A DNA stretch of 64,000 bases. It comes from Bacteroidales bacterium (GTDB taxonomy: Bacteria; Bacteroidota; Bacteroidia; Bacteroidales; UBA932). The notes under the pieces were generated by a model. That model was given only the letters and a program-made list of their open reading frames with translations, made no database searches and was not told the origin of the DNA. The DNA is taken from NCBI GenBank assembly GCA_028724885.1, contig JAQYTJ010000011.1, positions 62,001-126,000 of the forward strand. The letters are read 5' to 3'. The position numbers were made by a program, and so were the translations under genes. Of the stretch, positions 34,599-43,202 are shown piece by piece; the stretch's first letter is position 1; each line of letters begins with the position of its first letter.

Positions 34599-36398
34599 AT
34601 GAAACTAACCGTCAGCAAGTCTAAAAACGCCACGCTTTACTATGTCCAGAAGTCCTATAGGACGGAGTCCGGGAAGAGTTCAACAAGGACGGTGGAGCGC
34701 CTGGGGAGCATCGAGGAGGTTGAGGCAAGGTTCGGAAAGGAGAATACGATGGAAGCGGTCCAAGAATACATCAAGGGGCTGACCAAGGCAGACAAGGAGC
34801 TCCGCAGGGACGTGGCCGTAAAGTTCTCCCAGAGCGCCCTGGTCAAGAAGAACGAGCAGCGCTGCTTCAACGGCGGCTACCTGTTCCTACAGAAAGTCTA
34901 CCACGAACTGGGTCTTGATAAGATTTGCAAAAAGATAGAGAAGAAGTACAAGAACGAATATGACCTGGACGACATCCTTCAAATGCTGCTCTACACGAGG
35001 GTGCTGTATCCCGGCTCCAAGCGTTCATCCCTGGAGGACGCGAAGCGCTTCATCGAGCGGCCGAAGTCAGACATCCATCAGGTCTACAGGGCGTTGTCGC
35101 TTCTGGCAAAGGAGAGCGACGACATCCAGGCGGCCGTCTACAGGAACAGCCTGAAGCTGGGCAAGCGCAGCGACTCGGTCATCTACTACGACTGCACCAA
35201 CTACTACTTCGAGAGCGAGGAGGAAAGCGGCCTGCGCCAGTACGGGCGCTCCAAGGAGAGCCGTCCCAATCCCATCGTCCAGATGGGACTCTTCACCGAC
35301 AAGGACGGCATCCCGCTCGCGTTCTGCGTCAATCCCGGCAACACGGCGGAAACGACGACGCTCAAGCCGCCGGAAGACAAGCTCCGCGAGAAGTTCGGCA
35401 TATCGAAAGTGGTCGTATGCACGGACGGAGGGCCCGCCTCATATGAGAACAGGCTGAATGACCACGTCGGGGAGAGAGCCTTCATCACCGTGCAGTCGCT
35501 GAAGAAACTCGAGGGACACCTTCAGGACTGGGCCATGCAGACCACGGGATGGAGACTTGTCGACTTCAAGGGAAAGAACGGCCCGGAACTGTCAGAAAAA
35601 GAATATGACCTGACGCAGCTGGACCCGGAGACGCATGCTGACGACCTCTTCTGCCGCGAGCGATGGATAAAGACGACGCTCAGCAAGACCGGCGAGGAAC
35701 TGTCACAGAGGCTCATCGTCACCTTCTCGTTCAAGTACCGCGACTACCTGCGGCACACGCGCGGGAAGCAGACCGCGAGAGCAGAGAGCATCATCAAGCG
35801 CGGGGCGGCCGGCAAGCTCGGCAAAGGGCAGAACGACCCAAAATGCTTCATCAAGTGCGAATCCTGCACCATTGACGGAGAACCAGCCCAATACAACAGC
35901 TACTCGCTCAATCAGGAGATGATAGACCAGGAGGCGCGCTTCGACGGCTTCTACGGCATCTGCACCGACCTTGATGACATCGCCCCAGAAATCATCAAGG
36001 TGAACGGCGGGCGCTGGATCATAGAAGACTGCTTCCGCATCACGAAGACCGACTTCGAGGCAAGGCCGGTATTCCTACAGAGGGACGACCGCATCAAGGC
36101 TCACTTCCTCACCTGCTTCCTGGCTCTCATCCTGTACAAGTACCTCGCGAAGAAGATCAACCGCGGAGGACAGCGCTTCTCTCCCGATGAGATAATCGGC
36201 ACTCTTCAGGACATGAACTTCCTCGCCGTGAACGGAGAAGGCTATGTCCCCACATATACACGGACGGACGTCACCAACAACCTGCATGGCTCCGCCGGCT
36301 TCAGGACGGATACGCAGATCGTCTCAAAACAGAGAATGAAGGCCATCATTGCAGAATCTAAAAAATCTACGAAAAAGGACCAAAAGGAGTCTGTATAG
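34599..36398 (+). CDS. IS1634-family transposase
   Basis: A 599-residue DDE transposase of the IS4-superfamily IS1634 group. The N-terminal YYVQKSYRTESGKSSTRTVERLG is typical of the family. The acidic triad fits Asp about 197 in YYDCTNYYFE, Asp about 275 in CTDGG and Glu about 476 in RWIIEDCFRI, which carries the Y/R-x-E like signature, followed by LALILYKYLAKK. The frame is intact, so the element may be active. Codon use leans to G/C third positions, unlike the flanking genes. Confidence 0.9.
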   Translation: MKLTVSKSKNATLYYVQKSYRTESGKSSTRTVERLGSIEEVEARFGKENTMEAVQEYIKGLTKADKELRRDVAVKFSQSALVKKNEQRCFNGGYLFLQKVYHELGLDKICKKIEKKYKNEYDLDDILQMLLYTRVLYPGSKRSSLEDAKRFIERPKSDIHQVYRALSLLAKESDDIQAAVYRNSLKLGKRSDSVIYYDCTNYYFESEEESGLRQYGRSKESRPNPIVQMGLFTDKDGIPLAFCVNPGNTAETTTLKPPEDKLREKFGISKVVVCTDGGPASYENRLNDHVGERAFITVQSLKKLEGHLQDWAMQTTGWRLVDFKGKNGPELSEKEYDLTQLDPETHADDLFCRERWIKTTLSKTGEELSQRLIVTFSFKYRDYLRHTRGKQTARAESIIKRGAAGKLGKGQNDPKCFIKCESCTIDGEPAQYNSYSLNQEMIDQEARFDGFYGICTDLDDIAPEIIKVNGGRWIIEDCFRITKTDFEARPVFLQRDDRIKAHFLTCFLALILYKYLAKKINRGGQRFSPDEIIGTLQDMNFLAVNGEGYVPTYTRTDVTNNLHGSAGFRTDTQIVSKQRMKAIIAESKKSTKKDQKESV

Positions 36399-36420
36399 CT
36401 ACAAAGTTCCAGAACGCAAG

Positions 36421-36455
36421 AGTCCCCAAATCGCCATTTCAGCGGTCTGGGGACT
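36421..36455 (+). terminator. Hairpin near the right end of the IS
   Basis: AGTCCCCA (36421-36428) pairs perfectly with TGGGGACT (36448-36455), inside the IS after the transposase stop. No T run follows, so it may insulate or pause rather than terminate. Confidence 0.45.
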
Positions 36456-36523
36456 TGATCTCTCAAAAGCAATGTGTCAAAGATGAGAAATCCAGGGCAA
36501 TGAGACTGTCTGCGCACACATCT

Positions 36524-36560
36524 AAAAACAGGGGCATCAAATTCAGATGTCCCTGTTTTT
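36524..36560. terminator. Bidirectional terminator between the IS and rplI
   Basis: AAAAACAGGGGCATC (36524-36538) pairs with GATGTCCCTGTTTTT (36546-36560) with one mismatch. T runs lie on both strands. It serves rplI reading leftward and blocks read-through from the IS. Confidence 0.85.
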
Positions 36561-36575
36561 AATATTTTAACGGAA

Positions 36576-37019
36576 TTATTCCGAAACGACTTCTACCTTC
36601 AGAGCAGCTTTAACCTGCTTGTAGCACTTCACTGCAGCCTCATACTCTCCGAGATGCTTGATGTCATCCGGAAGGGTGATATTCTTCTTGTCAACCTCAA
36701 TCCCGACGCTTTTAAGAGCTTCTTCAATTTGAGCGGAGGTAACAGACCCATAAATCTTTCCATTCTCGCTGACTTTCACGGCAACCTTAATAGGCATTGC
36801 CTCGATCTTGGCTGCGAGAGCCTCAGCATCAGCCACGAGCTTAGCCTCTTTGTGAGCCCTCTGGCGAAGCGTCTCCTCATGCTGCTTCAGAGCAGATGGA
36901 GTCGCAGAAATTGCAATTCCCTGAGGAATAAGATAATTCAGAGCGTATCCCGCCCTCACTTCAACCACTTCCCCGGCCTCGCCAAGGTTAGCGACTTCTT
37001 TCTTCAATATTATTTTCAT
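36576..37019 (-). CDS. rplI: 50S ribosomal protein L9
   Basis: A 147-residue protein. The N-terminal rRNA-binding domain MKIILKKEVANLGEAGEVVEV with RAGYALNYLIPQG is the L9 signature. A long connecting helix and the C-terminal domain follow. It is the last gene of rpsF-rpsR-rplI. Confidence 0.97.
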   Translation of the reverse strand: MKIILKKEVANLGEAGEVVEVRAGYALNYLIPQGIAISATPSALKQHEETLRQRAHKEAKLVADAEALAAKIEAMPIKVAVKVSENGKIYGSVTSAQIEEALKSVGIEVDKKNITLPDDIKHLGEYEAAVKCYKQVKAALKVEVVSE

Positions 37020-37035
37020 GTCTGCACTCTCCTAA

Positions 37036-37314
37036 TTATTTAAGAAGGTCAGTAACGTAAGGCAGCAATGCAAGGCTACGAGCCCTCTTGACTGCCTGAG
37101 CAACTTTCCTCTGAAACTTGAGTGAAGTTCCGGTGATACGGCGAGGAAGAATCTTGCCTTGCTCGTTCAGGAACTTCTTGAGAAACTCAGGGTCTTTATA
37201 ATCAACATATTTGATTCCTGCCCTCTTGAAGCGGCAGTATTTCTTTTTCCTAACCTCTACTATCGGAGGATTAAGATAGCGGATGTTTCCGTTTTGTGAA
37301 TCATTCTGTGCCAT
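37036..37314 (-). CDS. rpsR: 30S ribosomal protein S18
   Basis: A 92-residue protein with [19 protein letters not shown] and [19 protein letters not shown], the S18 core. It pairs with S6 on the 30S platform. It is the middle gene of the operon; the gap to rpsF is 18 bases. Confidence 0.97.
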   Translation of the reverse strand: MAQNDSQNGNIRYLNPPIVEVRKKKYCRFKRAGIKYVDYKDPEFLKKFLNEQGKILPRRITGTSLKFQRKVAQAVKRARSLALLPYVTDLLK

Positions 37315-37332
37315 ATTCTTTGCCTCCTCGAA

Positions 37333-37782
37333 TTAGTTGTTTTCTTCTGTGTTTTCCTCGGATGCATCTTCAACTTCTACATCCTCCTCGTCTGAGATAG
37401 GCTCCTCTACTGCCAGCTCATTCTCTTTCGAAGCCGGGGCAGTCTTTGGCTTAGCCAGATTCTCTCTTCTATGCTCTGCATAGGCAACAGCATGCTTATC
37501 CAGAGATACCGTCAAGAATCTTATGATTCTTTCATCACGGTGATACTGTGTCTCGAGGGTCTTGATAAATTCAGGATCTGCCTCGAACTGAATTAGATAG
37601 TAGAATCCTGAGGTCTTGTGCTGGATAGTATATGCCAGCTGACGAAGCCCCCAGTCCTCTTCGTACACCACGTTGCCTCCATTGTCCTTGATAAGGCTGA
37701 TGTACTTTGCAACCGCTTCCTTCATCTGCTGATCAGACAAAACGGGAGTCGCTATGAAAACGGTTTCGTACTGTTTTAACAT
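37333..37782 (-). CDS. rpsF: 30S ribosomal protein S6 with an acidic C-terminal tail
   Basis: A 149-residue protein. Residues 1 to about 100 are the S6 fold (YETVFIATPVLSDQQ, EDWGLRQLAYTIQHKTSGFYYL, RDERIIRFLTV). The last 40 or so residues are a strongly acidic Glu/Asp-rich extension (ISDEEDVEVEDASEEN). Such tails occur in some S6 proteins that can receive added glutamates. It is the first gene of its operon, with a leader hairpin and promoter upstream. Confidence 0.97.
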   Translation of the reverse strand: MLKQYETVFIATPVLSDQQMKEAVAKYISLIKDNGGNVVYEEDWGLRQLAYTIQHKTSGFYYLIQFEADPEFIKTLETQYHRDERIIRFLTVSLDKHAVAYAEHRRENLAKPKTAPASKENELAVEEPISDEEDVEVEDASEENTEENN

Positions 37783-37810
37783 TTTGTAATTATTTAATTA
37801 ATAGATAAAT

Positions 37811-37850
37811 GCAATCCTTTTCTGGACGTATGCCAACCGAAAAGGATTGC
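37811..37850 (-). promoter_or_regulatory. Leader hairpin of the rpsF operon
   Basis: GCAATCCTTTTC (37811-37822) and GAAAAGGATTGC (37839-37850) form a perfect 12-bp stem with a 16-base loop. It begins at or near the predicted transcript start and ends 28 bases before the rpsF ATG. In other phyla the S6:S18 complex represses its own message through a leader structure. The CCG motif of that known element was not recognised here, so this may be a different form or a stability hairpin. Confidence 0.6.
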
Positions 37851-37880
37851 AAATATAGGTAAATATTTAATAATTGCCAA
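37849..37880 (-). promoter_or_regulatory. Promoter of the rpsF-rpsR-rplI operon
   Basis: Reading leftward there is TTG (37880-37878), a 20-base spacer and TATATTTGC (37857-37849). This is a full match to the Bacteroidetes -33/-7 consensus. Confidence 0.75.
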
Positions 37881-37977
37881 ACAGACTTAGAAGTTTGACA
37901 CTAGCATAGATACAGCGCAGGGAATGCAGCAGGTATGAAATGTGGTATGGCCGGTGATTGGAGCATTACATAAAAAA

Positions 37978-38001
37978 GCCGCTCGCGGTTAAACGAGCGG
38001 C
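37978..38001 (-). terminator. Terminator after pepD
   Basis: GCCGCTCG (37978-37985) pairs with CGAGCGGC (37994-38001). Reading leftward a run of six T follows. It lies 20 bases beyond the pepD stop. Confidence 0.85.
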
Positions 38002-38020
38002 CCATATGATGGTTTGTTCG

Positions 38021-39478
38021 CTATTTCTTAGGAACGTTCTCAAGAAGTGCAGTGACGAACTTCCAGGCCCTCTCGACGGAAGCGATTTCCACCCTCTCGT
38101 CCGGAGAATGCGGATGCACGATTGTAGGCCCGATGGAGACCATCTCCCAGTTAGGATACTTGGCACCCATGATAGCACACTCCAGACCACCGTGCGTGGC
38201 CGTTATTTTAAGGTCCTTCTTGAAGAGCGTCTTATATGTATCTTCAAGAACCTTGATCATAGGAGTACCAAGCTTAGGAGTCCAGCCGCTATATGCGCCT
38301 GAAGTAGAATACTTGGCACCTGCCAGTTCAAACACGTAGCGGATAGAATCCGAATATGCCATCTTAGCGGTGTCGATAGAGCTGCGAGTAAGCGAATATA
38401 CCTTCAGATGCCCCTTATCTGTCCTTATCATAGCCATATTCGTGGAAGTTTCCGGCAGGCCAGGCAGTGTGTCGCTCATCCTCTTCACGCCATGAGGACA
38501 TGCGAGGATAGCCTTAACTGCTGCCAGAATCGTCTTCGGGCTAATATAGCGAGCTGCGGGCTTAGGAGTCTTGTCGTAGAGCATCACAACGTCCGGATCT
38601 GAGTATTGGTACTCGAACTTAATTTCCTCGAATATTTTCTCAGCCAGAGCCTTAACATTACGAGTCTCTGCGGCAGGAACAAGAATGTATGCCTCGGCCT
38701 CGAAAGGAATAGCATTGCGCAAAGAGCCGCCAGTGATGGAAGCGACCTTAATGCCATATTCACCGATAAGGGCTATTAATACCCTACAAAGGACTTTGTT
38801 GGCGTTTGCCCGGCAAAGAGCGATGTCCATTCCAGAGTGGCCGCCCTTCATGCCTTTTACCGTCAATTTGTAGCCTGTGAACCCGTCAGGAGTCTTGTAA
38901 GTCCTGTAAGCGAAGTCAGCGATGCCATCGATGCCGCCTGCGCAGCCAGTGCAGAGTTCTCCTTCCTCTTCAGAGTCAAGGTTTAACAATATGTCACCTT
39001 TCAGCACTCCTGGCTTCAGAGCATTCGCTCCTGTCATTCCGGTTTCCTCGTCATACGTTATGAGAGCCTCCAGAGGTCCATGCTTAAGTGTTTTATCCTG
39101 AAGGACGGACATGGCTATTGCCACCCCTATTCCATCATCGGCTCCGAGAGTGGTGCCTTTCGCACCAACCCACTCGCCCTTGATCTCAGTCTCGATTGGA
39201 TCCTTGAGAAAATCGTGCTTCGTGTCTGCTGTTTTCTGCGGCACCATATCCATGTGAGCCTGCATTATTATGCCTTTGCGATCTTCGAACCCCTTTGTAG
39301 CAGGGGCTGAGAAGATGATGTTGCCGGTGTCGTCGCGCTTCACGTCAACGCCGTTTTTCTTTCCCCATTCGAGAAGATATTCCTGAACTTTGGCCTCGTG
39401 CTTCGATGGACGAGGGATACGTGTGAGACCGTAGAAGTTCTCCCAAACGGTCTTCGGTTGTAAATCTTTAATAGTCAT
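38021..39478 (-). CDS. pepD: Aminoacyl-histidine dipeptidase (M20 family)
   Basis: A 485-residue cytosolic non-specific dipeptidase (carnosinase-like). The metal-binding motifs are QAHMDMVPQK near residue 80, LGADDGIGVA near 117, YDEETGMTGA near 148, and a C-terminal THGGLECA and GPTIVHPHSPDE. It cleaves small peptides taken up or released in the cell. It is the last gene of the run acyltransferase, DUF4831, pepD, followed by a strong terminator. Confidence 0.92.
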   Translation of the reverse strand: MTIKDLQPKTVWENFYGLTRIPRPSKHEAKVQEYLLEWGKKNGVDVKRDDTGNIIFSAPATKGFEDRKGIIMQAHMDMVPQKTADTKHDFLKDPIETEIKGEWVGAKGTTLGADDGIGVAIAMSVLQDKTLKHGPLEALITYDEETGMTGANALKPGVLKGDILLNLDSEEEGELCTGCAGGIDGIADFAYRTYKTPDGFTGYKLTVKGMKGGHSGMDIALCRANANKVLCRVLIALIGEYGIKVASITGGSLRNAIPFEAEAYILVPAAETRNVKALAEKIFEEIKFEYQYSDPDVVMLYDKTPKPAARYISPKTILAAVKAILACPHGVKRMSDTLPGLPETSTNMAMIRTDKGHLKVYSLTRSSIDTAKMAYSDSIRYVFELAGAKYSTSGAYSGWTPKLGTPMIKVLEDTYKTLFKKDLKITATHGGLECAIMGAKYPNWEMVSIGPTIVHPHSPDERVEIASVERAWKFVTALLENVPKK

Positions 39479-39500
39479 TTTATTAGTATTAATTAAAAGG

Positions 39501-40532
39501 TTATTTTCCTATCGGGTAATAACTTACTGTTCCAAGCTGGTAAACAGGAATTCTGTCTTGAAGCAGCAAGGACACTCCGTCTGAAAGCTTTACAGTACAT
39601 ATTGCAGGTATACGATATATGACAGTAGTTCCCTTGGCCCCAGAGGCCTTTCCCTGAGAAGCTGATACAGTATGTGGCACAAGCTCAAGTAGATATGGCT
39701 TGCCAGACATGTTATCGGCTGAAACCACTCCGTCCGTGTCAGAAACCCTGAATGCAACATAGGTCTGGGTCTTCTGATCTCTCACCGGAACCACATCGCA
39801 TTTAATCTTCTGAGTCTGAAGATCGCTGTAACCGATGAACATGGACATGTATTCTTTCTCTAGAGCCGAGATTTCCGAGAGAGCAGCCCCCATTGCCTCG
39901 CCGCTGTAGGTAGCATCAGTGTCACCGGTCACGATCTGAACCCTCTTCTTCCGAAGATTGAATATCATGTCGGCGGCTTCCTGTGCCCTCTGCTCAAGGG
40001 ATTTCTGCACCACCATGTTCTGCTGCACGGCAACTCTGTTGAAAGATTCCTCCCCTTTCACGCCACGATAAAGCAAGGTTGCCTCTGACGTGAGATTGGA
40101 GCTGACCCCTTTATCCGTGAAATCAGCCCCAGATTCGGAGGCGAACCTGAACTCTGAGCCTTTCCCGGAACGTCCATCCGAAACAGCGATAAGGCCTTGC
40201 GCAGACAGAGCCACCAATGAAGCGGCATCTTTGCCTGCATTCACATAGAACCTCTGGGTCTGGTCGGCCTCTATGTACGGAGTCATCTTGATATTGCTGA
40301 TATGAGTAGTGGTTTCATTGGCCTCGCGAGCCTGAACTCCGAGGTATTTCTGGGCATATTTTGCATACGGTCCAGCATAAAAATGCTCTATGACCGCCTC
40401 TACCTCAAGCGATATAGAGGTCTGCGGCAGAGCATAGGACATGGTTCCTGGCTGATCCTGGGCTAATAGTCCAAGAGCCGGGGAAAAAGTCAGCGCAAGG
40501 CAGAAACCTGCCAAAGTCTTAAAATTCTTCAT
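39501..40532 (-). CDS. DUF4831 family exported protein
   Basis: A 343-residue protein with a signal peptide (hydrophobic to ALGLLAQ). It has the DUF4831 hallmarks YALPQTSISLEVEAV, GPYAKYAQKYLGV and a Gln/Glu-rich middle with RAQEAADMIFNLRKKR. The C-terminus is beta-rich. The family is confined mostly to Bacteroidetes and has no known function. The ATG at 40532 directly precedes the signal peptide; a longer frame would run into the acyltransferase gene. It lies 22 bases before pepD. Confidence 0.82.
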   Translation of the reverse strand: MKNFKTLAGFCLALTFSPALGLLAQDQPGTMSYALPQTSISLEVEAVIEHFYAGPYAKYAQKYLGVQAREANETTTHISNIKMTPYIEADQTQRFYVNAGKDAASLVALSAQGLIAVSDGRSGKGSEFRFASESGADFTDKGVSSNLTSEATLLYRGVKGEESFNRVAVQQNMVVQKSLEQRAQEAADMIFNLRKKRVQIVTGDTDATYSGEAMGAALSEISALEKEYMSMFIGYSDLQTQKIKCDVVPVRDQKTQTYVAFRVSDTDGVVSADNMSGKPYLLELVPHTVSASQGKASGAKGTTVIYRIPAICTVKLSDGVSLLLQDRIPVYQLGTVSYYPIGK

Positions 40533-40554
40533 ATTTATTAATATAATATATTCA

Positions 40555-41478
40555 TTATTTCCATCTTTTATGGCTCCAAAGATAGTTCCAAGGCACCTCA
40601 TTCAAATCTCGCTCCAGCAGCGAGAAGAACTCCTGATTTATCTGCTGAGGCGTCATTACTGAAGCATCAGCGCAAATCGGAGTCAGCCGCATCTCGTAAT
40701 GTCCCCTTGCCACAGGCTTTATATTCATGTAAAGCACATCCATCCCAAACTTATGCGCCATCGATGCTGCCGCCTCCATCGCATTCGTCTCCTGATGCAT
40801 GAAAGTTATCCTGTCGCGATTCCTGGCGATTTTATAAGGGTACTGGTCATTCAGGAAAATGTAAATCTTTCTGTCATTCCTATGCTCAATCACATAGCGC
40901 ATCACCTCCCCTGAACCGAGATAACCCTTGTAGCCTTGCCTAAGCACGGGGGCGCAGCGATTCTTTCTCATTACCTCGTTCCAGACTTTATTCTCAAGCG
41001 GTTTGTAAACTACCACGACATCGTCTATCATGTAATGCCTCTCAGGACGAGGGTCGTATTCATATATGCCCCCAAGCAACTCCCAGTTCCCGCAGTGAGA
41101 ATTCATTATCAGCACCCCATGCGAATTCTCCAAGGCTTTATCAAGTACATCCGGATTGGTCATGGTCATTATTTCCTGCTTGCGAAGCCTCTCGGGATTC
41201 CGACACCCTCCGAACCAGACCGTTTCCACAATAATATTGGCGAAGTGCTTGTAGAACTTGTCGGCTATAACTGAAAGTTCTTTGTATTTCTTATCTGGGA
41301 ATGATCGGGAAAGGTTGATCACCACTTCATTCCTGCGATAATGTACTATGTCTTTCATTATCCACGCTATGCATCCAGCGCACGCATAATGGAATCCTAA
41401 TGGTAAAGATGCCAATGCTCTCATCAAGCCCCCAAGTATTATTTCAGTAAATTTTCTCACGATAATTGCACATATCAT
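40555..41478 (-). CDS. Lipid A biosynthesis acyltransferase (LpxL/HtrB family)
   Basis: A 307-residue membrane-associated acyltransferase. The catalytic HxxxxE is seen in MNSHCGNWELLGG near residue 126. HYRRNEVVINLSRSFP near 45-60 and FLNDQYPYK with NAMEAAASMAHKF are typical. It adds a secondary acyl chain to lipid A or a related lipid. A box CAAATATA at 41481-41488 (TATATTTG reading leftward) touches the start codon, so either the message is leaderless or translation begins at a later Met such as 41424. The N-terminal segment matches family members, which favours the longer form. Confidence 0.85.
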   Translation of the reverse strand: MICAIIVRKFTEIILGGLMRALASLPLGFHYACAGCIAWIMKDIVHYRRNEVVINLSRSFPDKKYKELSVIADKFYKHFANIIVETVWFGGCRNPERLRKQEIMTMTNPDVLDKALENSHGVLIMNSHCGNWELLGGIYEYDPRPERHYMIDDVVVVYKPLENKVWNEVMRKNRCAPVLRQGYKGYLGSGEVMRYVIEHRNDRKIYIFLNDQYPYKIARNRDRITFMHQETNAMEAAASMAHKFGMDVLYMNIKPVARGHYEMRLTPICADASVMTPQQINQEFFSLLERDLNEVPWNYLWSHKRWK

Positions 41479-41515
41479 CACAAATATAAAAAATCGGAAT
41501 GAAAAACATAAAGAT

Positions 41516-41546
41516 TTGGTAGCAAACGAGAGAATTTATAAATTAG
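41516..41546 (+). promoter_or_regulatory. Candidate promoter of the POT transporter operon
   Basis: TTG (41516-41518), a 20-base spacer and TAAATTAG (41539-41546), one mismatch from TAnnTTTG. It lies 36 bases before the ATG at 41583. Confidence 0.5.
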
Positions 41547-41582
41547 GCGAAATATTTATTGAGTCACAAATTTCTATTCAAT

Positions 41583-43199
41583 ATGTTTAAAGGACACCCT
41601 AAAGGGCTTATCGCGGCAGCCTTAAGTAATATGGGAGAGCGCTTTGGCTACTATATTATGAACGCCGTTCTTCTCCTCTTTCTCTGCTCCAAGTTCGGCT
41701 TGGACGAGGGAACAGCCGGAGTCATCTATTCTGTTTTCTATGCGGCAATCTACGTGCTCAGCCTTGTCGGAGGATTGATAGCTGACCACAAGCAGAATTA
41801 CAAAGGCACTATTCAGTGGGGCCTTATAGTAATGGCAATGGGATACGTGCTGATAGCGATCCCAATCGTGGCTTCGCAAAGCAATCATTCATGGCTTCTA
41901 GCATTCACCTGTCTATCTCTGGCACTCATCGCTTTCGGGAATGGCCTGTTTAAAGGCAATCTGCAAGCAATCGTTGGGCAGATGTATGACAACTTGGAGG
42001 CAGAGGCTGCGAAGAAAGGTCCAGATGCGCTTAGGGTCGCTAAGAGCAAAAGGGATTCCGGATTCCAGATTTTCTACGTATTCATAAACGTCGGAGGCTT
42101 GATCGCCCCATTCGTAGCCCCTCTGCTTCGTCAATGGTGGCTTGGAGTCAAGGGCATGGTGTACAATGCTTCTTTACCAGCCCTTTGTCATCAGTATATC
42201 AACAACCCTGACGGAATGAACGTCCAGAACCTCACCAACCTCACTGACCTGATGAACCATGTGAATGCGGGCGGACTGGATGTCAGCAATCTGGGAGCGG
42301 CTTGCAGCAGTTATCTGGAAGTGTTCAACACCGGCGTACATTACAGCTTCTTCGCTTCTGTGGCGGCGATGTTCATTTCCCTCATCGTATTCCTAGCTAC
42401 CAAATCCAAATTCCCTACTCCTAGCAAGAAGTCATCTGCCGAAAGACAAAGCTACACGCCGGAGGAAGCCAAAGAGATGGCCAAAGAAATCAAGCAGCGC
42501 ATGATGGCTTTGTTCGCCGTGCTAGGTGTCTGCATATTCTTCTGGTTCTCATTCCATCAGAACGGCCAATCGCTTTCTGTTTACGCCAGGGACTATGTTA
42601 ACACGACAAAAGTAGCGCCTGAGATTTGGCAGGCAGTGAACCCGTTCTTCGTGATAGTGCTTACCCCTATAATAATGCTCATCTTCGGAGGGCTGGCAAA
42701 GAGGGGCAAAGAGATATCCACGCCTAAAAAAATCGTCATAGGAATGTTCATCACGGCTTGCGCCTACATATTCTTGACAGCTCTCAGTGCCGTGAAGGGC
42801 CTTCCTGGCGGAGAAATTTTCCGTTCGCTGCCGGTTGCCAATCAGGATGCTATGAAGAGCGAGTGGTGGGTGCTAATCGTCACATATTTCTTCCTTACGG
42901 TAGCGGAACTATTCATATCGCCTCTTGGATTATCATTCGTCTCCAAGATAGCGCCGAAGAATCTGCAAGGCATCTGCCAAGGATTGTGGCTCAGCGCCAC
43001 TGCCTGTGGCAACCTTCTGATCTGGATTGGGCCAGTGATGCTTAACAAGATGCCGAAGCTTTGGATGTGCTGGGCAGTGTTCATGGTAGTATGCCTGCTC
43101 GCAATGGGCGTGATGTGGGGCATGGTCAGCTGGCTGGAACGCATCATCAACCAGCCTGTGCATGAAACCGCAAAGACTGCGGAGGCACAAAAAGCGTAG
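41583..43199 (+). CDS. POT/PTR family peptide:proton symporter
   Basis: A 538-residue major-facilitator protein with about 12-14 membrane helices. The proton-coupling motif GERFGYYIMNAVLLLFL (variant of ExxERFxYY) lies at the start. The second signature GNGLFKGNLQAIVGQMY fits the family, as does FFLTVAELFISPLGLSF. It imports di- and tripeptides. A long loop around residues 200-260 is larger than usual. Together with the peptide-processing tldD/tldE in the same run and pepD just upstream it suggests peptide use as nutrient. The ATG at 41583 is chosen over an upstream TTG. Confidence 0.9.
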   Translation: MFKGHPKGLIAAALSNMGERFGYYIMNAVLLLFLCSKFGLDEGTAGVIYSVFYAAIYVLSLVGGLIADHKQNYKGTIQWGLIVMAMGYVLIAIPIVASQSNHSWLLAFTCLSLALIAFGNGLFKGNLQAIVGQMYDNLEAEAAKKGPDALRVAKSKRDSGFQIFYVFINVGGLIAPFVAPLLRQWWLGVKGMVYNASLPALCHQYINNPDGMNVQNLTNLTDLMNHVNAGGLDVSNLGAACSSYLEVFNTGVHYSFFASVAAMFISLIVFLATKSKFPTPSKKSSAERQSYTPEEAKEMAKEIKQRMMALFAVLGVCIFFWFSFHQNGQSLSVYARDYVNTTKVAPEIWQAVNPFFVIVLTPIIMLIFGGLAKRGKEISTPKKIVIGMFITACAYIFLTALSAVKGLPGGEIFRSLPVANQDAMKSEWWVLIVTYFFLTVAELFISPLGLSFVSKIAPKNLQGICQGLWLSATACGNLLIWIGPVMLNKMPKLWMCWAVFMVVCLLAMGVMWGMVSWLERIINQPVHETAKTAEAQKA

Positions 43200-43202
43200 C
43201 AC

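Larger units (their letters stand above)
34486..36481 (+). mobile_element. IS1634-type insertion sequence
   Basis: About 2.0 kb bounded by a perfect 11-base inverted repeat, TTTGACACATT at 34486-34496 and AATGTGTCAAA at 36471-36481. It contains one intact DDE transposase gene. A second inner inverted repeat, TTTGTAGCTATA (34573-34584) / TATAGCTACAAA (36394-36405), lies next to the coding region and overlaps its stop codon. No target-site duplication was recognised directly outside the outer repeats. The gene appears more GC-rich than its surroundings, consistent with recent arrival. Confidence 0.7.
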
